Positions 35,701 through 45,479 are shown, counted from the first letter of the stretch. The stretch is 64,000 bases of DNA from Thraustochytrium sp. TN22 (GCA_013306675.1 JABLUY010000175.1:1-64000); one strand, 5' to 3'. Numbers and translations: made by a program. Notes: a model not told the origin generated them from the sequence alone.

Positions 35701-36822
35701 TCATACGCTTCCGTGACCCGCATGGCCCGCATGCCGCAAGGCCTCATTCTCCTGCTCCAGGACACGGACGCGCTCCAAGGCATCGCAGAGATCCTTGTAG
35801 AGCAGCTTGGATCGCTCCTTATCGTCCGGGTGCAAGTGGTCCTGCGAGTACGCGACGCGATCCGGCAGGTCGGCTTCAAGCCCGAGGAAGAAGCGCTCGA
35901 AGATAGGCAGCACGCTGCTCTTGCGGCGCATGTCGTGCGCGTTGGGCAAACGATCGTCGCCGTCGTTATCGTCGTCCTGGTCGCCGCGCTCCTGCGCTAC
36001 CTGCGCCAGTGTCGAGGCCGTGAAGACCGAGTCCCGCATTATGGTCGGGGCCCGAGTCTTGCGGCGCAGGAGCGTGGCTCTGGCAGAGGATGGGCCTGCT
36101 GCCGCTGCCGCCGCGAAGTTGACGCGCGTCTTGCGCGCCGTGCGGGGCGCAAGCGACATTCTTTGCGCGGTGGCACCAGATTCGGTCCTCGAAGGCTGGG
36201 CCATCGAGCGGGCCGCCGGCGCGCGCGCCTCGAGGGCGGCGATGCGCTGCTCGAGCTGGGTCTTCTCCAGATCGTCAAGCTCCTCGCGCATGCGCCACAT
36301 CTCGAGCAGCGCCTCGCCGCGCTCAAAGCTGGACACCATGACCTGGCGCGTGAGCTCATGGAAGGCCATGAACTGCACATTTCGCAGATCTTCAAGCGCG
36401 TCGTCTGCAACCATGCGCGGCGCCTTCTCCTCGATACGGCTATTCATGAAGTGCACCCAGCGCCGCACACTCTCCACGTCGACGTGGCCCTGCGGCGCGT
36501 CGTTGTACGCTGGCTGCCCCAGGAGGCTCGCAAGCGGCCAGACCGCGTGCGCTGGCGCGTTAGCCCGCAGCATCGATTCGGTCGGGATGAGCGACTGCGG
36601 GATTCGCTGCGTGTCGTGCAGCGACGGCTGGTGCAAGAGTGAGGGTGGCGGCGCCCCGTCCACATCGAGTGCTCTGTACGCCGGGACGATTCCGTGCGAG
36701 GTTGCCGGCCGCGCCGCAGCAGGCTTGGTTGGCAGGGCACGTTTGCGCCGCCGCTGTCGCTCCTCTTGCACCACGCGTGTGCCCTTGTAGAATGGGTACG
36801 GCGCACTCGCGTTTCGCTGCAT
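35701..36822 (-). CDS. coiled-coil protein resembling axonemal dynein light chain p28/AXDND1
   Basis: A 373-residue protein. Residues 150-205 (VQFMAFHELTRQVMVSSFERGEALLEMWRMREELDD then a heptad-rich helix) resemble the central region of p28-type inner-arm dynein light chains (PF10211: F.EL.RQV...C.ERG.LL..VR.E). The rest is basic or disordered (residues 200-290) with a second helical segment at the C-terminus (LLYKDLCDALERVRVLEQENEALR). p28 binds the heavy-chain tail of inner dynein arms in flagella. The match is confined to one helix, so it could be another ciliary coiled-coil protein. The frame stays open upstream through a Gly/Ala repeat to 37209 without another ATG that makes sense. ATG 36822 is chosen. 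Confidence 0.5.
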   Translation of the reverse strand: MQRNASAPYPFYKGTRVVQEERQRRRKRALPTKPAAARPATSHGIVPAYRALDVDGAPPPSLLHQPSLHDTQRIPQSLIPTESMLRANAPAHAVWPLASLLGQPAYNDAPQGHVDVESVRRWVHFMNSRIEEKAPRMVADDALEDLRNVQFMAFHELTRQVMVSSFERGEALLEMWRMREELDDLEKTQLEQRIAALEARAPAARSMAQPSRTESGATAQRMSLAPRTARKTRVNFAAAAAAGPSSARATLLRRKTRAPTIMRDSVFTASTLAQVAQERGDQDDDNDGDDRLPNAHDMRRKSSVLPIFERFFLGLEADLPDRVAYSQDHLHPDDKERSKLLYKDLCDALERVRVLEQENEALRHAGHAGHGSV

Positions 36823-36906
36823 GGTCGTGACGCGCGCCTTGCTCCGTCGACTCCTGCAGCACCTTTGCTTTTGCGCACTGCCGCTGCCTTCACCTGAACC
36901 TGTTCT

Positions 36907-37032
36907 GGCAGCCGCACCAGCAGCAGCTTCAGCACCAGCAGCACCAGCAGCACCAGCACCACCAGCACCACCAGCACCACCAGCACCACCAGCAGCACCA
37001 GCACCACCAGCGCCACCAGCACCACCAGCGCT
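36907..37032. repeat. (cagcaccac)n-type minisatellite
   Basis: About 14 imperfect copies of a 9-base unit (cagcaccac/cagcagcac) immediately 5' of the dynein-like gene. The minus strand would read Gly-Gly-Ala if it were coding, but the array lies upstream of the chosen start codon. Confidence 0.85.
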
Positions 37033-37232
37033 TGCTTTGCCTTTGCCTGCACAGCCCCGCCTTGTCGCGGCCACGCCCTTGCCCGGACGATCTTGACTGG
37101 GAACCAGAACGGCTCTGGGCCCACAGAGTGACTTTGTGTAGTGGGTGCGCACAGTGACAGCACGGACAGGCACTGCCTGCCAGTGGCAGGCCGCGACTCG
37201 GACAGGCAAAACAGAATCACTTGCAGCGATCG

Positions 37233-38033
37233 ATGTCTACCACGCCCGCCCGCGCGCCAGGGAGCGCAGCATCGCAACAGTCGCGGTCTGGGCGGCGCAA
37301 GAAGGGCCGCGCGAGCGCGAGCGGTGCCGCCAGCGCCCAGGCGAGAGCGCAGGCACGCGAGCGCGAGCGGCGGCAGCAGCAGGCCAAGGCCGAGGCGGCC
37401 AGGCCCGGCGCAGACGGCCTCACGCGCGAGCGCGAGGTCTTCGCGGAGGCGCACGCCGCCCTGGTCCAGGCGCTCGAAGCCTGGGCCGACCTTGCAGCCG
37501 CTGCTCAGGTCGCTGGGCAGTCCGGCGGCTACGAGGCGGAGACTTCCTCGTCCTCGTCCTTCTCGCCGGCCTCCGTCCCGGCCAAGTTCGGGGCACAACT
37601 GGGCGGCGCGGATCGCCTTGACACGGCGGCCTGGGAAGCGCAGCGCGTTCTCGAGGAGCAGGTGGACGCGCGTGACCCGCAGGAAAACGAGGCGGACTCG
37701 GATGTGGGCCAGGCGTCGCCCAGCATGATGGCGCGCGCCGAGGAGGCGCTCTTCACAGTCAAGAGTGAGCTCTTGCCTGCCCTGGAGCGCGCATTGGACC
37801 GCATGCAGGCGCGCATGGACGCGGAGGCGACCCTTGAGCGCTCGCGCTGGCTGGAGAACCGCGAGACCTTCGAACGGCACTGCAGCGAGCTGGAGCTGGC
37901 ACAGGCAGTCTGCTTCCCGCTGTGCCTGAGCTCGAACGGCGATGCGGTCCGCACGCAGCTTTTGGCGCTGCGAGCGCGGCCCTTTCTGCCAGACGAGGGG
38001 AACGGCAATGAAAGCGAGAAACGATCAGGGTGA
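37233..38033 (+). CDS. small helical protein of unknown function (3' end duplicated downstream)
   Basis: A 266-residue protein. The N-terminus is basic and Ala/Arg/Gln-rich, followed by helical segments (ALVQALEAWADLAAAAQ), a Ser-rich linker, and a second helical region to the C-terminus (ARAEEALFTVKSELLPALERALDRM ... ETFERHCSELELAQAVCFPL). No known domain is recognised. It is a probable coiled-coil or four-helix protein. The first usable ATG is 37233. It is tail-to-tail with CocE hydrolase copy A, 60 bases apart. Its last 180 bases are repeated at 40984-41162 as part of the tandem duplication, where they have no start. Codon use is like its neighbours. Confidence 0.55.
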   Translation: MSTTPARAPGSAASQQSRSGRRKKGRASASGAASAQARAQARERERRQQQAKAEAARPGADGLTREREVFAEAHAALVQALEAWADLAAAAQVAGQSGGYEAETSSSSSFSPASVPAKFGAQLGGADRLDTAAWEAQRVLEEQVDARDPQENEADSDVGQASPSMMARAEEALFTVKSELLPALERALDRMQARMDAEATLERSRWLENRETFERHCSELELAQAVCFPLCLSSNGDAVRTQLLALRARPFLPDEGNGNESEKRSG

Positions 38034-38093
38034 TGAGGGACGAGGCAAGCAGCAATGCCGTTTTCGTGTCTGTCTGGTTATCTCACAACGCAA

Positions 38094-40064
38094 TCAGTCC
38101 AGGTTGCGAAAGGCAGGATTGGTGTCGGCGTGGCGGTCAAGGTCGACCTCGTCCGCAACAGGAAGGACGAGCTGCGTGTCGAAGAAGACCCGGTGGCGAG
38201 CGGGGCGTGTCTCGACGGCCTCGGCGATGTCGTGGTCGGTGCCAAAGTTCCGCATGTAGAGCGGATGGGCGCCGCCGGAGACCTGGACGCGCACGCGAGC
38301 GCCAGGGGCGAAGCGCGTGGCGATGGGCCCGAGCTTAAGGCGGCGGCCGCGAAGCTCGTACCACTGGACGCCGGCGTCGTCGGTGTGGGTGGCGTCCCAG
38401 TCGTCGGGGCCGAATCGCGCGAGGTCCTCGACGAGGTTATAGCTGCGCTCGCCGCCGAGCAGGCCGCCGGGGACGACCTCGCAGAGCTTGACGAAGAAGT
38501 CGGTGTGCGGGTTGTCAGACTGCGCGTGGAGGTCGACGAAGACGTCGCCGACGACGTAGAGGGCCTCGGTGAGCTGCGGAGAGGAGAAGACGAGGACGTC
38601 GGGGCGCGCCTCGAGGCGCGACTGCTCGACGCGGCCCGAGTTGTAGGGATCAAAGGACATACCGCCCGCGTAGGGCGTGGGGTCGGCCGGGTCGTAGGTG
38701 TGCTCGGCGAACTCGCGCGTATTGCCGTCGGCGTTGGGCGCGGTAAAAACGGGCGCGGCGGTGATCATGCGCGCGAGCGGCCAATGGGAGTCGCTGACGA
38801 TGGGCGGCGGCCAGCTGTCGAAGGAGCACCAGCGCGTCGGGGATGTGCCCATGACGGCAATGTGGATGGCGTGGTCGTCCTGCGCCGCGAGCTCCGGGTC
38901 GTCGTGGTCCATGTAGCGCTTAAACCACTGAAGGGCAACGTTGATGGAGATGCCGAGGTATTCGACAAAGTCCCAGTGCTTCCAGGCGCCGACGGTGAGG
39001 CGGCAGACGTAGTCGCCGTTCTTGGATGCGGTCTGGAAGTCCTCGAAGGACTGCTTGAGGAAGAAATCGTACCAGCCGCCAATAATGTGCGCGGGCGGGC
39101 GCTTGTCGTGGTTCATGTCGCAGAGCACGTCCTTGTCGGCCCAAAAGTCGTGATCGCGGTCCGCGGCGCGGATGGCCTCCTGCAGGAAGCCGAGGCGCTG
39201 ACCGATGAGGCGCTCGTCCTGCGCGTGCAGCGGGGCGTCGAGAAAGGCGCGCTGCAGCTCGCCTTGCAGCGGCGGGAACCAGAAGCGGATCACCTGGGGC
39301 GTGTCCATGAGCTTGACGGCGAGCCAAAGCCAGCGCAGCGCGAGGTCGAGCGCCAGGCTGTTGGAGCCGCGGTGGTAGAGGATGCTGTGCGCGCGCGCGC
39401 CCGTCATGACCGGTACCATGGCGGCGACGTGGCTGCCCGCGGCGCTGCCGGCTGCCGCGTAGGTGGTGAGCCCCAGGTACGAGACGCCGAAGAGCGAGAC
39501 CTTGCCGTTGGACCAGGGCTGGTCGCGCACCCACTCGATGGCGTCGCCGCCGTCCTTGATCTCGTTCTTGACGGGGAAGAAGTCGCCGCCGCTGCCGAAG
39601 CGGCCGCGAGTGTCCTGCAGCACGACCACCAGCCCGCGCTCCGAGAAGACCTCGGCCCAGTCGGGCCCCAGGTTGAAGCGGCCGTACGGTGTGCGGATGA
39701 GCACCGTGCTGAAGCGGTCCTCGGCACCCAGGATGGGGCGGCCCTCCGGGTCATTCTCATCGGGCGGCGCGGGGAAGAAGACTGTCGAGAACAGCGGCAC
39801 GCCGTCGGCGGTCTTCATCTCCACCTCCATGCGCGAAATCGCGGCGCGCTGCGCGGGCGGCAGCCGGCGCGCCTGCGCGCCGGCATACGCGCGAACGTGC
39901 TGCAGCGGCCTGTGCAGGGCCGCCCGGAGAACTGCGCGTCCGGCCGGCAGGCGCCGCGTCACGGCCTCCACGATGCCCAGGCTTCGGCGGGCCGACAGGT
40001 ACACGAGCAGCCAGAGGAGCCTGGCCAGCCGGCGCGCCATCTTCTTCACCTTGCCCACATCCAT
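38094..40064 (-). CDS. CocE/NonD-type (X-Pro dipeptidyl-peptidase S15 family) serine hydrolase, copy A
   Basis: A 656-residue alpha/beta hydrolase. After an 80-residue basic, partly hydrophobic N-terminus (possible organelle targeting), the domain starts VEMKTADGVPLFSTVFFPA. It continues with STVLIRTPYGR, VVLQDTRGRFGSGG, the nucleophile elbow LFGVSYLGL (Ser195) and GGWYDFFLKQSFEDF. GAWKHWDFVEYL, in the 'GPWxH' position, is the probable catalytic-His segment. The C-terminal 170 residues are the jelly-roll domain (PLYMRNFGTDHDIAEA). CocE-type enzymes hydrolyse esters or N-acyl bonds; S15 enzymes cut after X-Pro; the substrate here is unknown. The GRFN-LGPDW segment has two fewer residues than copy B. 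It lies tail-to-tail with the helical-protein gene. Confidence 0.92.
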   Translation of the reverse strand: MDVGKVKKMARRLARLLWLLVYLSARRSLGIVEAVTRRLPAGRAVLRAALHRPLQHVRAYAGAQARRLPPAQRAAISRMEVEMKTADGVPLFSTVFFPAPPDENDPEGRPILGAEDRFSTVLIRTPYGRFNLGPDWAEVFSERGLVVVLQDTRGRFGSGGDFFPVKNEIKDGGDAIEWVRDQPWSNGKVSLFGVSYLGLTTYAAAGSAAGSHVAAMVPVMTGARAHSILYHRGSNSLALDLALRWLWLAVKLMDTPQVIRFWFPPLQGELQRAFLDAPLHAQDERLIGQRLGFLQEAIRAADRDHDFWADKDVLCDMNHDKRPPAHIIGGWYDFFLKQSFEDFQTASKNGDYVCRLTVGAWKHWDFVEYLGISINVALQWFKRYMDHDDPELAAQDDHAIHIAVMGTSPTRWCSFDSWPPPIVSDSHWPLARMITAAPVFTAPNADGNTREFAEHTYDPADPTPYAGGMSFDPYNSGRVEQSRLEARPDVLVFSSPQLTEALYVVGDVFVDLHAQSDNPHTDFFVKLCEVVPGGLLGGERSYNLVEDLARFGPDDWDATHTDDAGVQWYELRGRRLKLGPIATRFAPGARVRVQVSGGAHPLYMRNFGTDHDIAEAVETRPARHRVFFDTQLVLPVADEVDLDRHADTNPAFRNLD

Positions 40065-40741
40065 CTTGCCGAGCGCCTGCGCTGCAATGCAGTGCAGTGC
40101 GGATGGAGGATGGAGTACTCCTGCTTGCCGTGGCCGCCGAGCGCCGGCGGTGGCGAGGCGGCGACGAGGTTCTGATCAGACGCTGCACTGCAACCGGAGC
40201 GAGGGCCTGGCGCCCGCTACAGGACAGCGCGGGCCTGCAGCAGCGGCAGCCGCTGCGCCCGGCCGCGCCGCGTCACGCCGCGCCTCTTGGTCGGGCTCAG
40301 GCTGGCGACCAAGAGCTGAGCGCGTTGCCTTGCGTTGCGTGTTTGTTTGTTCGCTGCGCGTCAGCCCGCCCTGTTGTCGATCGTTTGCGCCTCACCAGAA
40401 AGCGACAGGTCGGATGCGTCTTTGGAAAGCTTTGGAAAGACAACAGTCAGTCAGACGACGGCGCAGATGCCGCTGGCAGCTGCCAGCAGCAGGAGTCACA
40501 GCCTGCCTTTCCGGCTCGCTCGCACGAGGCAAGGATGAACTGGCCATGGCTGGCCGGTGCGCGCGCGCTACCCAGGAACACCTTGACCAAGTCAAGCAAA
40601 TCATTCTCGTGCAGTGGTACGTACCCTACCTTCTAGCCTACCACCACTAAGCTACTTTTTCAAGATAGATTCACGCGCCGCGGACAGTGTCAGTGTCGTT
40701 ACCGAGGATGCAGGTCGGGACTCGGAAAGCGCCGTCACTCG
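40065..40741. other. intergenic region upstream of CocE copy A
   Basis: Matches 43200-43827 upstream of copy B, with several small insertions and deletions. No gene is seen. It must carry the promoter of hydrolase A and, in copy B, the 3' flank of the intact fumarase gene. Confidence 0.6.
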
Positions 40742-40983
40742 TCAGGAGGGGACGGGATCAACAATACGGTCAAAGTCCTCGGCAGAGATGAAGTCGCCGC
40801 GCAGGGCCTCGTCGCGGAGCGTGGTGCCGTTCTTGTAGGCAGACTTGGCAATGGAGGCGTTGTCGTAGCCAATGACGGGGCTGAGGGCAGCAACAAGCAT
40901 GAGGGAATTGCGCTGAAGCATGAGGGAGTTGCGCAGATGCTCCTCAATGCGCTCGTGGTTGGGCTCGAGGCCGTCGATGCAGC
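40735..40983 (-). pseudogene. duplicated 3' end of the fumarase gene
   Basis: The minus strand encodes the last 75-80 residues of the fumarase at 43828-45384 ([53 protein letters not shown]) with a small internal repeat of about 20 bases in the RNSLML region and small losses. It ends abruptly at the duplication junction near 40983 and has no start, so it is a by-product of the tandem duplication. Confidence 0.9.
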
Positions 40984-41162
40984 TCTGGCTGGAGACCTTC
41001 GAACGGCATTGCAGCGAGCTGGAGCTTGTACAGGCAGTCTGCTTCCCGCTGTACCTGAGCTCGAACGGCGATACGGTCCGCACGCAGCTTTTGGCGCTGC
41101 GAGCGCGGCCCTTTCTGCCAGACGAGGGGAACGGCAACGAAAGCGAGAAACGATCAGGGTGA
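40984..41162 (+). pseudogene. duplicated 3' end of the helical-protein gene
   Basis: Encodes the last 55-60 residues of the protein at 37233-38033 (ETFERHCSELEL, FLPDEGNGNESEKRSG) with a few substitutions and loss of nine bases at the junction side. It directly abuts the fumarase fragment on the opposite strand. No start codon context. Confidence 0.9.
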
Positions 41163-41222
41163 TGAGGGACGAGGCAAGCAGCAATGCCGTTTTCGTGTCT
41201 GTCTGGTTATCTCACAACGCAA

Positions 41223-43199
41223 TCAGTCCAGGTTGCGAAAGGCAGGATTGGTGTCGGCGTGGCGGTCAAGGTCCACTTCGTCCGCAACAGGAAGGACGAG
41301 CTGCGTGTCGAAGAAGACCCGGTGGCGAGCGGGGCGTGTCTCGACGGCCTCGGCGATGTCGTGGTCGGTGCCAAAGTTCCGCATGTAGAGAGGATGGGCG
41401 CCGCCGGAGACCTGGACGCGCACGCGAGCGCCAGGGGCGAAGCGCGTGGCGATGGGTCCGAGCTTAAGGCGGCGGCCGCGCAGCTCGTACCACTGGACGC
41501 CGGCGTCGTCGGTGTGGGTGGCGTCCCAGTCGTCGGGGCCGAATCGCGCGAGGTCCTCGACGAGGTTATAGCTGCGCTCGCCGCCGAGCAGGCCGCCGGG
41601 GACGACCTCGCAGAGCTTGACGAAGAAGTCGGTGTGCGGGTTGTCAGACTGCGCGTGGAGGTCGATGAAGACGTCGCCGACGACGTAGAGGGCCTCGGTG
41701 AGCTGCGGAGAGGAGAAGACGAGGACGTCGGGGCGCGCCTCGAGGCGCGACTGCTCGACGCGGCCCGAGTTGTAGGGATCAAAGGACATACCGCCCGCGT
41801 AGGGCGTGGGGTCGGCCGGGTCGTAGGTGTGCTCGGCGAACTCGCGCGTATTGCCGTCGGCGTTGGGCGCGGTATGAACGGGCGCGGCGGTGATCATGCG
41901 CGCGAGCGGCCAATGGGAGTCGCTGACGATGGGCGGCGGCCAGCTGTCGAAGGAGCACCAGCGCGTCGGGGATGTGCCCATGACGGCAACGTGGATGGCG
42001 TGGTCGTCCTGTGCCGCGAGCTCCGTGTCATCGTGGTCCATATAGCGCTTAAACCACTGAAGGGCAACGTTGATGGAGATGCTTACATATTCGATAACGT
42101 CCCAGTGCTTCCAGGCGCCGACGGTGAGGCGGCAGACGTAGTCGCCGTTCTTGGATGCGGTCTGGAAGTCCTCGAAGGACTGCTTGAGGAAGAAATCGTA
42201 CCAGCCGCCAATAATGTGCGCGGGCGGGCGCTTGTCGTGGTTCATGTCGCAGAGCACGTCCTTGTCGGCCCAAAAGTCGTGATCGCGGTCCGCGGCGCGG
42301 ATGGCCTCCTGCAGGAAGCCGAGGCGCTGACCGATGAGGCGCTCGTCCTGCGCGTGCAGCGGGGCGTCGAGAAAGGCGCGCTGCAGCTCGCCTTGCAGCG
42401 GCGGGAACCAGAAGCGGATAACCTGGGGCGTGTCCATGAGCTTGACGGCGACCCAAAGCCAGCGCAGCGCGAGGTCGAGCGCCAGGCTGTTGGAGCCGCG
42501 GTGGTAGAGGATGCTGTGCGTGCGCGCGCCCGTCATGACTGGTACCATGGCGGCGACGTGGCTGCCCGCGGCGCTGCCGGCTGCCGCGTAGGTGGTGAGA
42601 CCCAGGTACGAGACGCCGAAGAGCGAGACCTTGCCGTTGGACCAGGGCTGGTCGCGCACCCACTCGATGGCGTCGCCGCCGTCCTTGATCTCGTTCTTGA
42701 CGGGGAAGAAGTCGCCGCCGCTGCCGAAGCGGCCGCGAGTGTCCTGCAGCACGACCGCCAGCCCGCGCTCCGCGAAGACCTCGGCCCAGTCGGGCCCCAC
42801 TGCCGGGTTGAAGCGGCCGTACGGTGTGCGGATGAGCACCGTGCTGAAGCGGTCCTCGGCACCTAGGATGGGGCGGCCCTCCGGGTCATTCTCATCGGGC
42901 GGCGCAGGGAAGAAGACTGTCGAGAACAGCGGCACGCCGTCGGCGGTCTTCATCTCCACCTCCATGCGCGAAATCGCGGCGCGCTGCGCGGGCGGCAGCC
43001 GCTGCGCCTGCGCGCCGGCATACGCGCGAACGTGCTGCAGCGGCCTGTGAAGGGCCGCCCGGAGAACTGCGCGTCCGGCCGGCAGGCGCCGCGTCACGGC
43101 CTCCACGATGCCCAGGCTTTGGCGGGCCGACTGGTGCACGAGCAGCCAGTTGAGCCTGGCCAGCCGGCGCGCCATCTCCTTGGCCTTGCCCACATCCAT
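41223..43199 (-). CDS. CocE/NonD-type (S15 family) serine hydrolase, copy B
   Basis: A 658-residue protein, nearly identical to copy A with the same motifs: LFGVSYLGL nucleophile (near Ser197), GAWKH and GRFNPAVGPDW. Differences are scattered: NWLLVHQSARQSLG for LWLLVYLSARRSLG, VIEYVSISIN for FVEYLGISIN, and DTELAA for DPELAA. The frame is intact and all catalytic motifs are kept, so both copies are probably functional. ATG 43199 begins MDVGKAKEMARR, matching the start of copy A (MDVGKVKKMARR). Confidence 0.92.
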   Translation of the reverse strand: MDVGKAKEMARRLARLNWLLVHQSARQSLGIVEAVTRRLPAGRAVLRAALHRPLQHVRAYAGAQAQRLPPAQRAAISRMEVEMKTADGVPLFSTVFFPAPPDENDPEGRPILGAEDRFSTVLIRTPYGRFNPAVGPDWAEVFAERGLAVVLQDTRGRFGSGGDFFPVKNEIKDGGDAIEWVRDQPWSNGKVSLFGVSYLGLTTYAAAGSAAGSHVAAMVPVMTGARTHSILYHRGSNSLALDLALRWLWVAVKLMDTPQVIRFWFPPLQGELQRAFLDAPLHAQDERLIGQRLGFLQEAIRAADRDHDFWADKDVLCDMNHDKRPPAHIIGGWYDFFLKQSFEDFQTASKNGDYVCRLTVGAWKHWDVIEYVSISINVALQWFKRYMDHDDTELAAQDDHAIHVAVMGTSPTRWCSFDSWPPPIVSDSHWPLARMITAAPVHTAPNADGNTREFAEHTYDPADPTPYAGGMSFDPYNSGRVEQSRLEARPDVLVFSSPQLTEALYVVGDVFIDLHAQSDNPHTDFFVKLCEVVPGGLLGGERSYNLVEDLARFGPDDWDATHTDDAGVQWYELRGRRLKLGPIATRFAPGARVRVQVSGGAHPLYMRNFGTDHDIAEAVETRPARHRVFFDTQLVLPVADEVDLDRHADTNPAFRNLD

Positions 43200-43827
43200 C
43201 TTGCCGAGTGCCTGCGCCGCACTGTACTGCAGTGCGGACGGAGGATGGTTACCTGTACTGGCCACTGGCAATGGCCGCCGAGGTTCTGGTCAGACGCCGC
43301 ACTGCAGCCGGAGCGAGGGCCTGGCGCCCGCTGCAGGACAGCGCGGGCTTGCAGCAGCGGCAGCCGCTGCGCCCGGCGCGCCGCGTAACGCCGCGCCTCT
43401 TGGTCTGGCTCACGCCGAGGAACCTCCCTGGCCAGGCGCGATCATCAACGAGGAGCAGAGTGTGCTCCGGTACGCTGACCGTACGCAAGGTCCTCCAGGA
43501 CCTCGATCAGATCGTCTTTCGAGAGCTTTGGAAAGACAACAGTCAGCCAGACGGCGGCGCAGATGCCGCCAGCCAGCTGCCAGCAGCAGTAGCCTGCCTT
43601 CCCGGCTCGCTCGCGCGAGGCAAGGATGAACTGGCCATGGCTGGCCGGTGCGCGCGCGCTACTCAGGAAGGTCCACGAGGCACCAAGTCAAGCAAATCAT
43701 TCTCGTGCAGTGGTACGTACCCTACCTTCTAGCCTACCACCACTAAGCTACTTTTTAGATGATTCACGCGCCGCGGACAGTGTCAGTGTCGTTACCGACG
43801 ATGCAGGTCGTGACTCGGAAAGCGCCG
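43200..43827. other. intergenic region between CocE copy B and fumarase
   Basis: Same content as 40065-40741 with small insertions and deletions. No gene is seen. Confidence 0.55.
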
Positions 43828-45384
43828 TCACTCATCAGGAGGGGACGGGCCGACCATCTTGGAGGGATCAACAATGCGGTCAAAGTCCTCGGCAGAGATG
43901 AAGTCGCCGCGCAGGGCCTCGTCGCGGAGCGTGGTGCCGTTCTTGTGGGCAGACTTGGCAATGGCGGAGGCGTTGTCGTAGCCAATGACGGGGCTGAGGG
44001 CAGTAACAAGCATGAGGGAGTTGCGCAGATGCTCCTCAATACGCTCGTGGTTGGGCTCGAGGCCGTCGATGCAGCGCTGGGCGAAGGAGGCAGCGGCGTC
44101 GCCGATGAGGCGCGCGGACTCAAGCAAGGTGGCCACCATGACGGGCTTAAAGACGTTGAGCTCGAACTGGCCTTGGGATCCGGCGATGGTGATGGTGGTG
44201 TGGTTGCCCATGACCTTGACGCAGGCCATGGTGAGGGCCTCGCACTGGGTCGGGTTGACCTTGCCCGGCATGATGGAACTGCCGGGCTCGTTGGCCGGGA
44301 GGTTGAGCTCGCCGATGCCGCAGCGCGGGCCACTGGCGAGCAGGCGGATGTCGTTGGCGATCTTGAAGAGCGAGGCGGCGACGGTGTTGAGCGCGCCGCT
44401 GACCTCGACGAGGGAGTCGTGCGCAGCCAGCGCCTCGAACTTGTTGGGCGCGGTCTCAAAGGGGAACTCGGCCTCCTCTGCGATGATGGCGGCGATGCGG
44501 CGGTCGTAGCCCTCGGTGGTGTTGAGGCCCGTGCCGACGGCCGTGCCGCCGAGCGCCAGGCGGCGCAGGCTCTCGGAGGCGCGCTCGATGCGCTCGAGGC
44601 CGTAGTCGACCTGCGCGAGGTAGCCGGAGAACTCCTGGCCGAGCGAGAGGGGCGTGGCGTCTTGGGTGTGGGTGCGCCCGGTCTTGATGATGTTCATGTT
44701 GTCCTTGACCTTGACCTCGAGCGAGTCGCGCAGCTGCGCCAGGCCCGGCAGCGTGGATCTGTCGATGATCTGCGAGCAGGCGATGTGCATGGCGGTCGGG
44801 AAGCTGTCGTTGCTGCTCTGGCCCATGTTGACGTGGTCGTTCGGGTGCACGGGCGACTTGGAGCCGACCTCGCCGCCCAGGATCTGGATGGCGCGGTTCG
44901 CGATCACCTCGTTCACATTCATGTTGGTCTGCGTGCCGGAGCCCGTCTGGTAGATGACGAGCGGGAAGTGCTCGTCGAGGAGGCCGTTCATGACCTCGCG
45001 CGCCGCCTCTATGATGGCGTTGCCGATCTCCGGCTCTAGCTTGCCCTCCTCCATGTTGAGCCGGGCGCACGCCAGCTTGATGAGCGCCTGCGCTTGGATC
45101 ACCTCCATCGGCATGCCGCCGTACATGATATCAATGGGGAAGTTCATCAGGGACCGCTGCGTCTGCGCGCCCCAGAGCTTCCCCGCCGGCACCGTGATCT
45201 CGCCCATGGAGTCGGACTCCTTGCGCGAGTGGCCCTCCGGCTGCGTGAACTCCCTGTACCCATGGTGCGTGCGGTCCCCCGCGCGGTGGCTGCTCATCTG
45301 CCGCAGCAGCAGCCCGCGCCGCGACATGCTGCCCGCCGCCCGCTCCGCGCCCAGCCCCGCCGCCGCCGCGCGCCGGAGGTACAT
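43828..45384 (-). CDS. fumC: fumarate hydratase class II, probably mitochondrial
   Basis: A 518-residue class II fumarase catalysing fumarate + H2O to L-malate in the TCA cycle. Residues 1-60 are Arg/Ser/Ala-rich without acidic residues at the start ([23 protein letters not shown]), as in mitochondrial presequences. Motifs: [78 protein letters not shown] (catalytic His), and [16 protein letters not shown], the family signature whose serine is the proton-abstracting residue. Length and order fit the tetrameric FumC/fumarase II family. A (GA)n tract lies 57-95 bases before the ATG. Its 3' end was copied in the adjacent tandem duplication. Confidence 0.97.
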   Translation of the reverse strand: MYLRRAAAAGLGAERAAGSMSRRGLLLRQMSSHRAGDRTHHGYREFTQPEGHSRKESDSMGEITVPAGKLWGAQTQRSLMNFPIDIMYGGMPMEVIQAQALIKLACARLNMEEGKLEPEIGNAIIEAAREVMNGLLDEHFPLVIYQTGSGTQTNMNVNEVIANRAIQILGGEVGSKSPVHPNDHVNMGQSSNDSFPTAMHIACSQIIDRSTLPGLAQLRDSLEVKVKDNMNIIKTGRTHTQDATPLSLGQEFSGYLAQVDYGLERIERASESLRRLALGGTAVGTGLNTTEGYDRRIAAIIAEEAEFPFETAPNKFEALAAHDSLVEVSGALNTVAASLFKIANDIRLLASGPRCGIGELNLPANEPGSSIMPGKVNPTQCEALTMACVKVMGNHTTITIAGSQGQFELNVFKPVMVATLLESARLIGDAAASFAQRCIDGLEPNHERIEEHLRNSLMLVTALSPVIGYDNASAIAKSAHKNGTTLRDEALRGDFISAEDFDRIVDPSKMVGPSPPDE

Positions 45385-45436
45385 GCTCTGCGGCCGCCGC
45401 GCGCGCGCGGCTCGAGCCAGCCCGAGCCGAGACGAG

Positions 45437-45440
<4 letters not shown>

Positions 45441-45479
<39 letters not shown>
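45441..45479. repeat. (GA)n tract before the fumarase start
   Basis: About 19 GA units on the plus strand (CT on the fumarase sense strand), in the promoter or 5' leader. Pure polypurine tracts like this can form triplex DNA or act as GAGA-type promoter elements. Confidence 0.85.

Larger units (their letters stand above)
37847..40983. repeat. tandem duplication, copy A
   Basis: Copy A (3,137 bp) holds the 3' end of the helical-protein gene, CocE hydrolase A and its upstream region, and the 3' end of a fumarase gene. It repeats as copy B directly downstream. Coding identity between the hydrolase copies is very high, with about a dozen amino-acid differences in 656. This indicates a recent event. 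Confidence 0.9.
40984..44077. repeat. tandem duplication, copy B
   Basis: Second copy of 37847-40983 (3,094 bp). The junction sequence near 40983 joins fumarase codons to helical-protein codons with only a 4-6-base overlap (ctgg/ctggctggag), the mark of a microhomology-mediated event. Confidence 0.88.

Noticed and set aside
36907-37032. Possible CRISPR-like array (regular short repeats)
   Set aside because: The unit is 9 bases with no unique spacers; it is a minisatellite in a eukaryotic genome.
36444-37880. 478-codon minus-strand frame across the dynein-like and helical-protein genes
   Set aside because: It is the complement of better genes in other frames and consists of low-complexity Arg/Leu/Val sequence from the minisatellite.
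38055-43050. Long plus-strand frames opposite the CocE genes
   Set aside because: They duplicate together with the hydrolases and are antisense shadows with no motif.
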